In this document: piece after piece, positions 34,001-44,640 of the stretch | How positions within the stretch are numbered: the stretch's first letter is position 1 | How the letters are laid out: the number at the start of each line of letters is the position of its first letter | Source: Amoebophrya sp. A120 | Lineage: Eukaryota; Sar; Dinophyceae; Syndiniales; Amoebophryaceae | Length of the DNA stretch: 64,000 nucleotides | Direction: 5' to 3' | Assembly (NCBI GenBank): GCA_905178155.1 | Contig: CAJINV010000010.1 | Location: 1,757,182-1,821,181 of the forward strand | Position numbers and translations under genes: made by a program | Notes under the pieces: generated by a model | What the model saw: the letters and a program-made list of their open reading frames with translations, nothing else | The model's database searches: none | What the model was told of the DNA's origin: nothing

Positions 34001-37000
34001 GTTGCTTTGTTCCAGACCCAGACCTTTTATTTTGAATTTGATAACTCGGTAATGGCGTTCGCGGTGGCGAGCAATTTGGTCGACAGCTGGACGTATCCTG
34101 TGCAAAAGTATCGCACTCGTATTGCAACGATGCATTACAAATCCTTTTGCTAAGGTAAATCAGCATTACAGATTTCATTTCTCACGCTGAGGAAATTTGT
34201 AATGCATTTATGCGAGTACGATTATACTTTTGCAGTTCATAGGACGTCGCGGTAGTTCAGGGGGATGTCGTCGTTTTCCAGACTGTTATCCTGTGCACTT
34301 TTCGTCGTCGAGGACGAAAGTTCCGTCGTACAGAAGGCCGCGTCTATCATGTACTAAAGTATCGTACTCGTAGTTGTAATTGCAGCCATGCATTTTACAA
34401 ATCTCGTTCCGTTCCCAGCAACGCAAATCAGCATATACAAATTCCATTTGTCAAGCTGAGCAAATTTGTGTTGCAATTACCACTAGTACGATACTTTTGC
34501 AGTAGTTCATAGCGGCCAGGAGGAAGCCATACTTTTCTCTCTCCGTCAGGACTTGAATCTTGTTGCACGCACTCACGATGCTCTCGTGCTCACGGAGGGG
34601 CGTGGTCTTCTTGAGGTGCTGCTTCTTGTTCCCCGAGGTCTTCAATTTGTCCCGGCGCGAGTTCGTGTTCGCCTTAGAACCAGATGCAGTACCAAATGAC
34701 GTCGAGTGAGCTGGAGCTTTGTTGAGCAGATCGTCATCTTCATCTTCTTCCTCCATATCAATTGCTGTAGTTTCAACAACATGGTCCACACTCGCAGCAG
34801 CTGCTTCGAGCTCCAGTTGCGACTTCTTTCTCTTCAATCGTGCCAACTCGGAGCGCAGCAAATCTATTCTCGTCGCCACATCGAGGAAGGAAGTCCGGCG
34901 GACGGTCTGCGCGAGCGTGACCGGGGACAGCGCGTCTAGGTCCGTAGGACGACCGGTGGGTGGTTTATTTTGTAGCTCTTTATGGACACCAGGAGTTGTC
35001 AGAGTCGTGATTGATGCCGATCCGGTTGTTTTGTCGGCAGGAGAAGGTGCAACTGGACGATCTATTTCCTTGTCCAACTTTGTTTGTGCATCATCGTGCT
35101 CCTGCTCCCCAACGGCCGCCTCCTCAATCGCTAACGCCGTGGAAGTACGCGTCGGCTTGCGGTTGGCACGTAGCCGCACAAGGGGTTTGTTGTCCTTGCT
35201 GACCCTATAAGTCGGCTTGTTGGACGAGGAATTTGGGTTTGCAGCAACGCTGCTCGCGGTCGTCGTGGCAGCAACTTTTAGCTCATGATCTGGGGCAGAT
35301 GCAGATAGTCCGGCAATAACATCCGGCTTCGCTTGCGCTACGTCCACCTCCTGGCTCATCATCTTACGAGGTTCACCCGTCTTACCTTTGGATGCTCCTG
35401 GTCCTGGTTTCACATCTTCAAGGTTACCAAGATTTTCAGATGAATCGAGTAGGTCAAGAGCATCTACTTCCCCGTCAACATCATTTTCCTTCTCGGCCAA
35501 CACTGGACACAACGCCGCCTCCCCGCTCGCGTCATCCCCAGCCAGCAGCTCACTGATCGTGATCTGCTTTTCCGGAAAACGAAAAGCGAACTCGCGAAGG
35601 ATGACGAGCACCAGTCTCAGCAACATATGCGTTGCAAAAGTAATAGCGCTTTAGTTCTAGTAGTAATTGCAATAGTACAAGTTCGCTCAGCATGACAAAT
35701 GGAATTTGTTATGCTGATATGCCTTGGGAGCGAGATTTGTAATGCATGTGACTGCAATTACTGCGAGCGCGATGCTTTTGCACAGGATAAAACAACGGGA
35801 AAAACGAGTTCCCGGCGAGAACGACCAAGGGCATATGAGAGTGCACAACCCCCGCTCCCCCTCATTTGTCATGCAAAACACCAAATCCAAGCGCTGCCCT
35901 GTGGTACTGATTGCATGACAGATTCGACAGATTCCGGATGAAGCCCAAACAGTACTACATTAGTACGCGCATGAGCTTGTCATGCACAGGCTCCACATGT
36001 GCGGGTGTTTGTATTGCCGTTTATGCAATACAAATGAGGAGAAGGGAGAGTTGTGCACTCTCATAGGACAACAGCATCAGACAGAAAATGTCGTTGTTTA
36101 GCACTTGGATATATGAACTGCAAAAGTATCGCACTCGTATAAATGCATCACAAATTTCCTCAGCATGAGAAATAAAATTTGTAATGCTGATTAAGGTTAA
36201 GAACAAAATTTGTAATGCATGATTGCAATACGAGTACGATACTTTTGCACAGGATAGGATAGACTGGCCCCACAGCATCAGTCCGCAGTTAGTCCAGTAT
36301 GAATTGCAAAAACATCGTGCTAGTAGTAATTCTTGCATTACAAATTACTTCAGCATGACAAATGGAATTAATGGAAATTGTCATGCCGCTTTACCTTGAG
36401 ATGGAGATTTCTAATGCATAATTCCAATTACTACGAGTACGATACTTTTGCAATGCATATCCAGCTGCTCCACGCGATGTACAGCGCGTGCCACGGGTAT
36501 GAGACTGCACAACACCCCCTCGTCCCCGTGATTTGTCATGTGAGAAGTCAAGTCCAGGCTTGTTGCCTTCTTGGCACTGTTTGCATGACAGGTTCCGGAA
36601 GTTGCAGCTATGGCCCAAAAAGCAGTACAGCCCTGTTGTGTGGATTTGTCATGCGAAATCTGCACTATTGCCACCAGTTCTATTGCTGTTCATGCATATA
36701 CAAATGAGCGGGAGGACGACGACAACCTGTGCACTCTCATAACGGCAGATTCCGGTCCTGAAAGGCCTCTTTGATCTTGTCTGTCTCCCCATCCTCGTCG
36801 AAAAACTTCTGATCCCGAAAATTTACCGCAAAGTAGAAGTAGGCCCAGAGTAGCAGCCACGCGATCGCGACGAATAGAAACACGGTTAAGATGATGACGT
36901 AGTATCCTGAGTAAAAACGTACCCACACCAGAGTCAGGATGGGGATTTTGCAACACAAGCCTAAAAAGAGTTTTGCGAGTCACGCATGACAAGTTGCGCG

Positions 37001-40000
37001 ATGCAGTGTAGTGCAGGTTAGCAAGTGCAGCCGCGTCACAGATTCATCTGCTCATCCTGTTCACAGCGTCACAAATTCCAAAACACGATTGAAAATGGCT
37101 CTCATGGGGATGCGCATTACAAGTCTTCCTGTCTTTGCAAATCTGCATTACAACTCTGGTGTGGGTACGTTTTTACTCAGGATACGTAGACGACTTTCCC
37201 CAGCGCCTTGTACTCCAGAACGCGTTGGTATGGAAGCGCCAGCTTTGAAATCGACAAGGTTGAAATGGTTTGCCATGCATAAAATGGATTCCAGTTGTAG
37301 CCCAGCTTCCAAGTGACACATGACAAATTTGGGTAGAGCCGAAATCCAGTTTGTCATGCTGTTTGGGTAAGGAAGACGCCTTTTGTCATGCTACTTTAGC
37401 AGCTCAGTTTCTATCCTTAAACAGGCTTACAATCTGCCTCACTTGCCTACTCTGCAAGACAGGCACTTTGTGGGCTGCATTTTATGCATGACAAAACATC
37501 TCAACTTTGTCGATTTCGATCCTGACGCTTCCATAGTTGGCACTCGCGGGTAAAGCGAGAGTTTTCGGACAAAGCCGCAAACGCGGTGGATGGGAGTGTC
37601 AGAATCGAACTCGTGAAATTTGAAATAATCTGTAATGCAAAAAAGCAATACCAGCTGGAGCTCAGTTTGCAATGTGCGCATGACAAATTTACTTGGCAGC
37701 ATCTAAATCCAATTTGTCATGCTGTCTAAGCAGAGAAGACTGCTTTTATCATGCTACTTTAGCAGCTCTAATATCTCAGACCCCAAACAGACTGATAATC
37801 GGCCTCAGTTGCGTGCTCTGCAAGACAGGCACTTCGCGTCTCGCATTTTATGCATCACAAGTTTTTTCAACTTTGGCGATTTCGGTCCTCACCCTTTCAT
37901 ACGGTGGCAAGCCGGGACGTCGGGTCCGGGGAAGGGTAGTAGTTTATCCTGTGCAAAAGTATCGTACTCGTATAAATGCAAGTCTTGCATTACAAAGTTT
38001 TTTTCTAAAGTAAATCCGCATGACAAATTTTATTTCTCATGCTGGGGAAGTTTGTAATGCATTTATACGAGTACGATACTTTTGCAGTTCATATAGTTTG
38101 ATGCCGACCAGTTTTGTTGGTAAAGGTTCGGTGGTAGCTGCAGTTGCTTTAGCTGCTGCGACGTCGAAAAGGAAGTAGTTCTTGCGGCCATCAGATTGGT
38201 CCGGCTGTTTGTATCACAGGAAAAAGTGTTGACGTTAACGGTTTTCACAGAATGCAGCCATGCATCACAAATGTAGCCCAATATGCATGCTATGCATGAC
38301 AAATTCTGACACGTCTTGATCGTGTGATGAGTTTCTGCATCGCAAACTCCGTTAGCGTTATCACTTTTTCTTGGGATAGTTTGTCATGGCTTTGTACCAT
38401 TCGGAGCGGATCTCGTGGGATTGTTCCGCGGCGGACGGACGGAGGAGAAGTTGTTCTTCTGTGGCTCCTATGCATTGCAAAAGTATCGCACTCGTATAAA
38501 TGCATTGCCAGCATGAGAAATAAAACTTGTAATGCGGATCTACCTTAAGAGCAAGATGCAAGACTTGCATTTATACGAGTACGATACAACTTTTGCACAG
38601 GATAGCTCCTTTTTCTTCTTCAACTTTCTCTTCTATGTCGACTACCAAAGAAGTTCTTTCTGCACCAGCTGGAGGATTTTCATCTGCAGCGCCTCTTGCT
38701 GATTTGCTTGCTGTAAGTGTAAGCGTCGGCGGTGGCGCGTCTTCAGCTTCTCCGGCTGGGTCTGCTCGTAGTTCTTGTGGTGCTTGATTTTTTGTCAGTG
38801 ATTTTGTAGTTTCGCCTGCTGCTGCTTTATCTTCACCTGCTTCTGGCATGCTATGCTCCCCCTCGCGAAAATCATGATTGGTGTCTGCCATGCTGTGTTC
38901 CCCCTCGCGAAAATCATCGGAGCTGAGATCATTCGCGTGCTCAGCCTCATTTGCGGCGCTGCGGTTGGCATCGTTTAAGTTCTCAGCCGCAGAGCTTGTC
39001 GCTTCCTCCTCATGAAGAACCTCCAAAATGCTGGGGAGTCGTTCGACGGCAGGATTTAGGCTCTCCACCGCGATCTGGTTTGCGAGGTTGATTATGCATT
39101 GAGAAGGTGTCTGGGTCTGGAAACTTGTGGTTGAAGCTTTACCGATGAATGAGAATGCAGGAGGAGCTCTAAGCGCACCTGCCAATTGTGTTTACAATTT
39201 TTTAGAGCGCTCCTCTAATCGCATTCATAGTGCACCTCCACATCGATCATGAAAAGCTGCTTTTTTGCATTACGAAAGCAGCTTCACTTTTAATATCGGT
39301 TATGCAACTACACGACAGATTGTTGAAAAATGCAAGACAAGCATCACAAGTTCCGGATCCAGACATTGTATCTGCAATGAATACTAGTCGCGTTCTGCCG
39401 ATTCTCAAGTTCGATTTCCTCTACTTCTGCAACCTCTTCTGGGCTCATGGCGGCCATGGAATTTGTGATGTTTCCATCAACGTCGAAGTCCTCGCCTATG
39501 ATGACCTTTGCGCTCTTGATTCCCAGCTCCTCCGAAGATGGTGGAACAGCAGCTTTACCTTGTGCGTTTGCGGCGTCTGGCGGTTGAGAGAGGGAAGTTG
39601 AAGCCGCTCCGTCTGTTCGTTCTGGCGGTCCTATATTTTTTCTCGGGGGCACACCAGGAGCAGGAAATAAATCTTCCGCAACTAGTACACTGGCGGAAAA
39701 ATCAGGACCTGTTCGCGCTGATGAAGATGATGGTGCTTCCAGTGCAGCCACAGGACGAAGGTTTTTGTCGTCCTCAGACTGCACTGCTGATTTTGAGGAT
39801 GAAGACGGGCCTGCCGGACGATCCGCTGCAAAGGCTTCATCTACTAAACTCACAACCGGACGCGGCGGCTCTTGTTTCGCAGGCGCCACTACCTTTTCCG
39901 CCGGGGCGGGCAACACGGGTCGCCCAACAGATTCTTTCGAAACTACTGCAGCGAGAGCTGCGGCCTGGTTTTCTTTTTGCTTTTCCTCCTCGCCCGATGA

Positions 40001-43000
40001 ACTGGCACCGTACACGACTGAACCCCCGGACTGCTCCTGCCCTGTTTCCTCTGCCCCACTTTCGTTCGCCGTTGACCCACCACCCCCGCCGACACCGACG
40101 CTGCCCCCCCCACCGAGCGCAACACTTGCTGTGCCTTGACTCGCGTTGTCCCCGGTGTCGCCAATAAAATATCCACTGCAAAAGTTGGAATTATATCGCA
40201 CTCGTGCTAGTGCAGCCGTTCTTTCTGATGACAAAACAGAACAGACGTGTGAAAAAACACAAATCTCGTCTTTCCTAAAGGTCCTATCGCAGCAGTAAGT
40301 AACACGAGTTGATGAAGTTTCGTTTTGGAGAACAGGATTTGTGATGCAAAAATCATTCAACAACTAGTCCGAGGGCGACGATGCTTTTATCTTGTCAATG
40401 CATACGGCCGCGGAATTTGCGTGACTGGTCCCGGTGTTCAGGCTGCCATCCATGGAGGAAAGAGCAATCTGTTCCTCGTCCGTGCTGTTAGTGGAAATTT
40501 TCGCTGGATCCGCGGACAAAGGTGGTCGCGACATCGACGAGGGGGTTGCGAGCACGGGATCGGTCGTTGCAGCGTCGACCAGGTTGATGACGGATGGGGA
40601 TGGTACTTGTGGTTCTTTTCTAAGTCCCGATCCCGTCTCAGATACAGGTGCTGAAGATGTGCCCGCTGCAGCTGTTGTCCCAGATCCTCTGTCGTTTTCT
40701 CGGACGAGGAGCCCGGCACTCGCTTGATTTGTTGTGTGCCTTTCTGCGACGTTCACGTTCTCGTGCGCACCAGACCCTGATATTACCAGCACTGGACTCA
40801 TCATCGTGGCTTCTCCTTCCGATGCTGCGATGTTCTTGGCGGGTGTAGTCGCTGAGTTGTTCCTCGTCTGGCTTTATCCTGTGCAAAAGTATCGTGCTCG
40901 TATTGCAATCATGCATTACAAATCTTGTTCTTAAGGCAATGCAGCATTACAAATTTCATTTCTCATGCTGAGGAAATTTGTAATGCATTTATACGAGTAC
41001 GATACTTTTGCACTGCATAGGCTCGTAGATGAACTCGCGGCGGCAGAAAACGATAGCCCGTTGACCACGGGAATGAGCGTTGCAGGATCTTCAGGACCAT
41101 CAGCACGAAGATTTTCATTTTGATTCGATGGATTATTTTTGCTCCTGCTCGGCGTGAGTATCAATTCCGCCTCTTTTGCTCCGGCTAGCATCTTATCAAT
41201 TGCAAAAGTATCGTACTCGTATAAATGCAAGTCTTGCATTTTTTTTCTGAAGGCAAATCAGCATTACAAATTTTTATTTCTCATAATGAGGAAATTTGTA
41301 ATGCACCATTTATACGAGTAGGAGTACGATACTTTTGCAGTTCATACATCTGCTTTCGTGCCGACTCCATAGCGAACTCCATGTCATCAAGATCTTCGTC
41401 TTTCGCTGCCTTCTTTTCCTCGTCCTCCAGTAGAATTTCTTTCTGAAGAACAGTCGGCGTTGTTTTCGTTTCCCTCGTCTTCCCGGCGAGCGAAGTCCCA
41501 AGGTGTAGATCCACCTGCTCTTTACGCGCCACCTCATCGGGAAGCTGAGGAGGCCTTGGATCGGTCCTGTCCTGCCCCTGCTGTTCTTCTTCGTGCAAGA
41601 CCACGCGCAGTAGAGAATCAATGTGCTCTAAATGTTTTCGCAGCCAAATCTTGTGTTGCTTCCGAAAGTCGTACCTTCTTAGCAGAGGCGGAAACAGCGC
41701 CAGCATGGGCGTGGACGCCAGGATCATGGTCAGCAACGCAATGACGTGGGACAGCGGGGAAAACGCGGCCCACTGGAAGGACTGCAGTCCCGTGTTCGTC
41801 GCGAGCGAGATGCCCATGTACAGACAGTCCATAAAGGAAATGTGCCGCGGACCCGAGTGAAAAAACCAATCGGACGCGGTGAGCCTTTCCGGCTGCAGAC
41901 GAATCGGGCGGCTCCGGGGACACCCGTTTTTGTAGAGGAAATCGTCGGCAGCGGCACCAGGTCGTGTAGTTGCCTGGTCACCAATGCCGTCTTGTCTTCC
42001 ATAACTACTTTGCAACCAAGCATAGTCACCCGCCTCTTGCTGATGTTCATCCCCGCCCCACATCACGTCTGGCAAATCGTCTCTCGCCATCATGTATGAA
42101 CTGCAAAAGTATCGTGCTCGTATTTAAATGCATATACAAATTTCCTCAGCATGAGAGCTGGAATTTGTCATGCTGTTTTACCTTAAGGACAAGATTTGTA
42201 AATGCATAAAAGCAATTAGCACGAGTACGATACTTTATTTGCACAGGATATCATGAAGGCCGGCGCGTGGCCTTCCTCCTGCGGATTCGACCCGTTGCCG
42301 TCCCACCGCGTCACGTCCTGCAGGACCGCGACGCAGGGATCGCTGCCGCCAAACGCCCCGTAGCTGCTGTTTTCCCAGCAGAAAAGAAACAATGCGACAA
42401 CAACCCAGATGCAGATGACAAACACGAGGAAAGCGTAGTAGAACCCCTCCTGCACGAGGTAGGCCAGCCAGCTGCTCCAGCTGTTTCCAATATCAAATGC
42501 AAATGCGTCTGGGTTATTTGGAAGATAATTGCTAGGTTTGTCATGCATATTTTGCATGAGCATGACCCATGATGCCTGTAATGCATGGCCTAGCATCACA
42601 GATTTTGAGAGGGCTTTTCGATGCGTATTCATCGGCAAGACAAATGCCATCTCCGCGTGGCAAAAACTGGACTCCTTTTGCTGGTCATGTAATACAGACT
42701 TTTATTTTAGACTTATCCAGAGATAGCATCACAAGTTTTAGTCTTCCAGACCCAGACATATTTCCGATGCATATCCGATGCGCAAATACCATTCTTCGTC
42801 CAAGGCTAGGGAGGAAACTACGCTGGACTTCTATTGCAAGGAAAAATCCACCCTTCCCATATTGAGAGCGCATCCGTAGGAAAATTTGTGACGCAGATCC
42901 GTGGGCACAGATCGGGCCTGTCTTGCAAGAAGGTACACTCAGGCTGTCCGCCACATGGCCGCGCAGGCGATTTGTAATGCGTGCATGGGGCAGGGGGGCA

Positions 43001-44640
43001 TTTTCCTTTTGATAACTTCGACAGAGATCTGAACGAGAATTGCCGGACGCGCTCCTGGGGGATGTTGCCTTGCTGCTGTTGGATTTGCGAAGGAAACCGA
43101 GGCTCTACCTCTAGTTGTCCTGCAGATTGGAGGTCGCGTTCGTCTTCGTTCTCGTTGTTATGTAGCTTTGCCGAGCCATTCGTTGTTTTGGAGAGAAGGG
43201 GCAGTTCCAACTCTCCGTTATCATGCCGACGTTCTGTTGCGAATTCTTGTACTACCTCGTTTCCTCCCCGGTAGTTACTGCCCGTAGTTTTCGAGCCGGA
43301 AGAGAGAAGAGAAGTGGTCGACGGCCTGCCGACGAACAGGTTGAGGTCGTCCAGATAGGATGGTCGTGGCGGCAAGAAGTCACTGTCTAGGCGGACCTGG
43401 TCTAGTTGTGTATTGGTGGCCTGGAGGGTTCTTGGCGACAGCAAGGGTTGCGACAACGAGGAAGCCTGCGGACCATCACTAGCTGTTTCGCCCTCGGGTC
43501 GCGGAACTCGTGCTGGTCCTCCAACTCGGTTACTACTAGTACTCGCAAGAGCCGCATTGCTACTATTCCCGACCACACTCCGAAACGCGGAAACCGCCTG
43601 GGTCGCCTTGACCGCCCGGCGAAGCCTGTCGCTCGCGGACAATTGCTGCTGAAACAGCTCCCGTGTGCCGCTGCGACTGGCGCTGGCGGCGGCAGCGAGG
43701 AGAAGCTGCTGCGAAGCGGATATGGAAGTCTCAAGCGTTACGTTGAAGGTCGCTCTTCCTCTTTACATGATTTGGCATGCTGCACAAGCATCCTGACGAC
43801 GACGATCCTCGTCCACACGATCAAACTACAACTTCGCATGACAAGAACTTTCTCCGCCCACTAAGCAGCATTGGAATTATCCGTGCCCAATCTGTCAGTC
43901 ACGCACGACGCACATGCACAACATGCTTTTGCATTTGCTAAACGTGCTCGTGCATTGGCATCCATTTACAAAATCATGTACAAGTTGTAGCGATCACTCG
44001 ATGTAGCGGCCTTCGAGAGTCCCATAGCGGACGGTGTCGCCGTTGAGGAATTTCCATCTCGTTCCAGACTGTACAAACCCGAGGACAGCTGTTCTGAACC
44101 TCCACTTCCAAATGCCCCCGATAAAAACTGTCCACCAGGCTGCATGCTATTGGCGCGACTGAATCCTGCGAACCCAGTCGAAGCCGACGCGGTAGACTCC
44201 TGTCTCGCGAGTTGCGCGGCGCGACGGACCCGTTTGGCGAAGTTTCTCTCCTCGTGTTGGTTCTGCAGGCGGTTTCGTCTCTGCTGCATCCAGCCAGCGA
44301 CCATGCCGGGGACCTCGGCGCTGCGGACGATGGCATTTTTGCTGCTGCGCGGAGGTTATGAAATGCAAAAGGATCGTACTAGTAGTAATCGCAATACAAA
44401 TTCGCTCAGCATTACAAATGGAATTTGTCATGCTGATTTGCCTTGGGAAGGAGATTTGTCATGCATGACTGCGATTAGTACGAGTACGTATACTTTTGCA
44501 CAGAATAGAGGTGGAAGTGGCGCGGTGCTTGGGATGGTGGTGGGTGAAGGGTTTCTGGAGGAATTTGTAGGCTCTACTGGTGGTGCGCCGCGGGGCAGCA
44601 GTGGCTCGGAGAGATTGTTTTGGTTCGAGAAACCACTCAT
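28048..44640 (-). CDS. Giant Trk/HKT-type potassium transporter
   Basis: Thirty-eight exons and 37 introners give about 3,060 residues, against roughly 400-1,200 usual for the family. Four pore loops appear in order: ISLATNTGLQSFQW (about 575), SSWTNCGLMLWGQS (about 1,530), SASSRPTGCNNIDM (about 2,125) and IISAYGMVGYSLSGG (about 2,965). Other hallmarks are LVVLAGNSFFPLF, FLLKHPRRCCTHLFPRAHTQ, LVCMYISMSPTVVV and the C-terminal LLGRLRGLPDSIDPSVAM. These match fungal/plant Trk/HKT proteins. Long Ser/Ala/Glu-rich inserts (for example 38,605-40,875 and 34,512-35,625) account for the size. The favoured start MSGFSNQNNLSEPLLP has an acidic dileucine motif; the frame stays open to an ATG at 45,267. 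Stop TGA at 28,048. Imports K+ or Na+ across a membrane; its neighbour is a K+ channel. Confidence 0.92.
28315..28537. mobile_element. Introner, diverged family A (Trk)
   Basis: TSD CTGTA. Splits the fourth pore loop; removal restores AYGMVGYSLSGG. Confidence 0.78.
28637..28816. mobile_element. Introner, diverged family A (Trk)
   Basis: Ends TATGCATCGTAAAACTATCG and GCGATAGTTTTGCATTTCATA region. TSD TAGAC/CAGAC. Confidence 0.8.
29752..29900. mobile_element. Introner, family A (Trk)
   Basis: TSD GTGTT on both sides. Confidence 0.88.
29949..30214. mobile_element. Introner, family B (Trk)
   Basis: TSD TTGCA on both sides. Confidence 0.87.
30300..30448. mobile_element. Introner, family A (Trk)
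   Basis: TSD TTATC on both sides. Confidence 0.87.
30977..31124. mobile_element. Introner, family A (Trk)
   Basis: TSD CACGA on both sides. Confidence 0.87.
31178..31353. mobile_element. Introner, diverged family A (Trk)
   Basis: TSD TGCGA/TGGGA. Terminal repeats carry extra bases (CAGGTATCGTACG). Confidence 0.78.
31539..31693. mobile_element. Introner, family A (Trk)
   Basis: TSD CAGCT on both sides. Confidence 0.87.
32231..32380. mobile_element. Introner, family A (Trk)
   Basis: TSD GTGTA/GTTTA. Confidence 0.84.
32424..32574. mobile_element. Introner, family G (Trk)
   Basis: TSD CCATA/CCACA. Removal gives SPTVVVMRYTSI. Confidence 0.82.
32643..32791. mobile_element. Introner, family A (Trk)
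   Basis: TSD ACAGC/ACAAC. Confidence 0.85.
32832..32983. mobile_element. Introner, family G (Trk)
   Basis: Ends TATGCAATGTAAATTTCCTG and AAATTTCCTGTGGATA. TSD weak (TTCGG/GTCGA). Splits the third pore loop. Confidence 0.8.
33031..33179. mobile_element. Introner, family A (Trk)
   Basis: TSD GCCAG on both sides. Confidence 0.88.
33432..33643. mobile_element. Introner, family E (Trk)
   Basis: Ends TATCCTGGAAAAAAAAGTG and CACTTTTTTCCTGTGATA. TSD TGAGA on both sides. Confidence 0.87.
33759..34043. mobile_element. Introner, family B (Trk)
   Basis: TSD ACTCG on both sides. Confidence 0.87.
34094..34241. mobile_element. Introner, family A (Trk)
   Basis: TSD GGACG on both sides. Confidence 0.87.
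34345..34511. mobile_element. Introner, family A (Trk)
   Basis: TSD GCGTC/GCGGC. Confidence 0.83.
35626..35789. mobile_element. Introner, family A (Trk)
   Basis: TSD CAACA/AAACA. Removal joins NSFFPLF to the LRLVLVILREF helix. Confidence 0.84.
35834..36065. mobile_element. Introner, family D (Trk)
   Basis: TSD GGGCA/GGACA. Confidence 0.84.
36112..36256. mobile_element. Introner, family A (Trk)
   Basis: TSD GGATA on both sides. Confidence 0.87.
36298..36459. mobile_element. Introner, family A (Trk, second pore loop)
   Basis: TSD TCCAG on both sides. Splits the SSWTNCGLMLW pore loop. Confidence 0.88.
36498..36741. mobile_element. Introner, family D (Trk)
   Basis: TSD ACGGG/ACGGC. Confidence 0.85.
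36903..37184. mobile_element. Introner, family F (Trk)
   Basis: Ends TATCCTGAGTAAAAACGTAC and GTACGTTTTTACTCAGGATA, TSD CGTAG on both sides. Confidence 0.9.
37229..37535. mobile_element. Introner, family C (Trk)
   Basis: TSD GTTGG on both sides. Confidence 0.88.
37589..37901. mobile_element. Introner, family C (Trk)
   Basis: Left end GATGGGAGTGTCAGAATCG, right end ACCCTTTCATA. TSD CGGTG on both sides. Confidence 0.85.
37945..38093. mobile_element. Introner, family A (Trk)
   Basis: TSD TAGTT on both sides. Confidence 0.87.
38212..38378. mobile_element. Introner, family E (Trk)
   Basis: TSD GTTTG on both sides. Confidence 0.88.
38469..38604. mobile_element. Introner, family A (Trk)
   Basis: TSD GCTCC on both sides; slightly shortened core. 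Confidence 0.87.
39093..39383. mobile_element. Introner, diverged family B (Trk)
   Basis: TSD not recognisable, but removal joins RQNATS to LANQIAVES in frame. The core carries its own short inverted repeat (GAGGAGCTCTAA / TTAGAGCGCTCCTC). Confidence 0.65.
40170..40404. mobile_element. Introner, diverged (Trk)
   Basis: Begins TATCCACTGCAAAAGTTGG and ends TCAATGCATA. TSD lost. Removal joins ANSAAV to GDTGDNAS. Confidence 0.62.
40876..41019. mobile_element. Introner, family A (Trk)
   Basis: TSD GGCTT/GGCTC. Confidence 0.86.
41194..41346. mobile_element. Introner, family A (Trk)
   Basis: TSD CATCT on both sides. Confidence 0.87.
42095..42250. mobile_element. Introner, family A (Trk)
   Basis: TSD TCATG on both sides. 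Confidence 0.88.
42491..42773. mobile_element. Introner, family B (Trk)
   Basis: TSD TCCAA/TCCGA. Confidence 0.83.
42832..43014. mobile_element. Introner, family I (Trk)
   Basis: Ends TATTGCAAGGAAAAATCCAC and GCATTTTCCTTTTGATA, TSD ACTTC on both sides. Confidence 0.82.
43721..44026. mobile_element. Introner, family C relative (Trk)
   Basis: Begins TATGGAAGTCTCAAGCG and ends CGAGAGTCCCATA. TSD GCGGA on both sides. Removal joins TATPSA to SQQLLLAAAA. Confidence 0.8.
44357..44507. mobile_element. Introner, family A (Trk)
   Basis: TSD GAGGT on both sides; first intron of the transporter gene. Confidence 0.87.

Noticed and set aside
34284-34320. TTATCCTGTGCAC near 34,288 resembles a family A introner end.
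   Set aside because: No partner end or target duplication; the exon reads through it in frame, so it is a remnant or coincidence.
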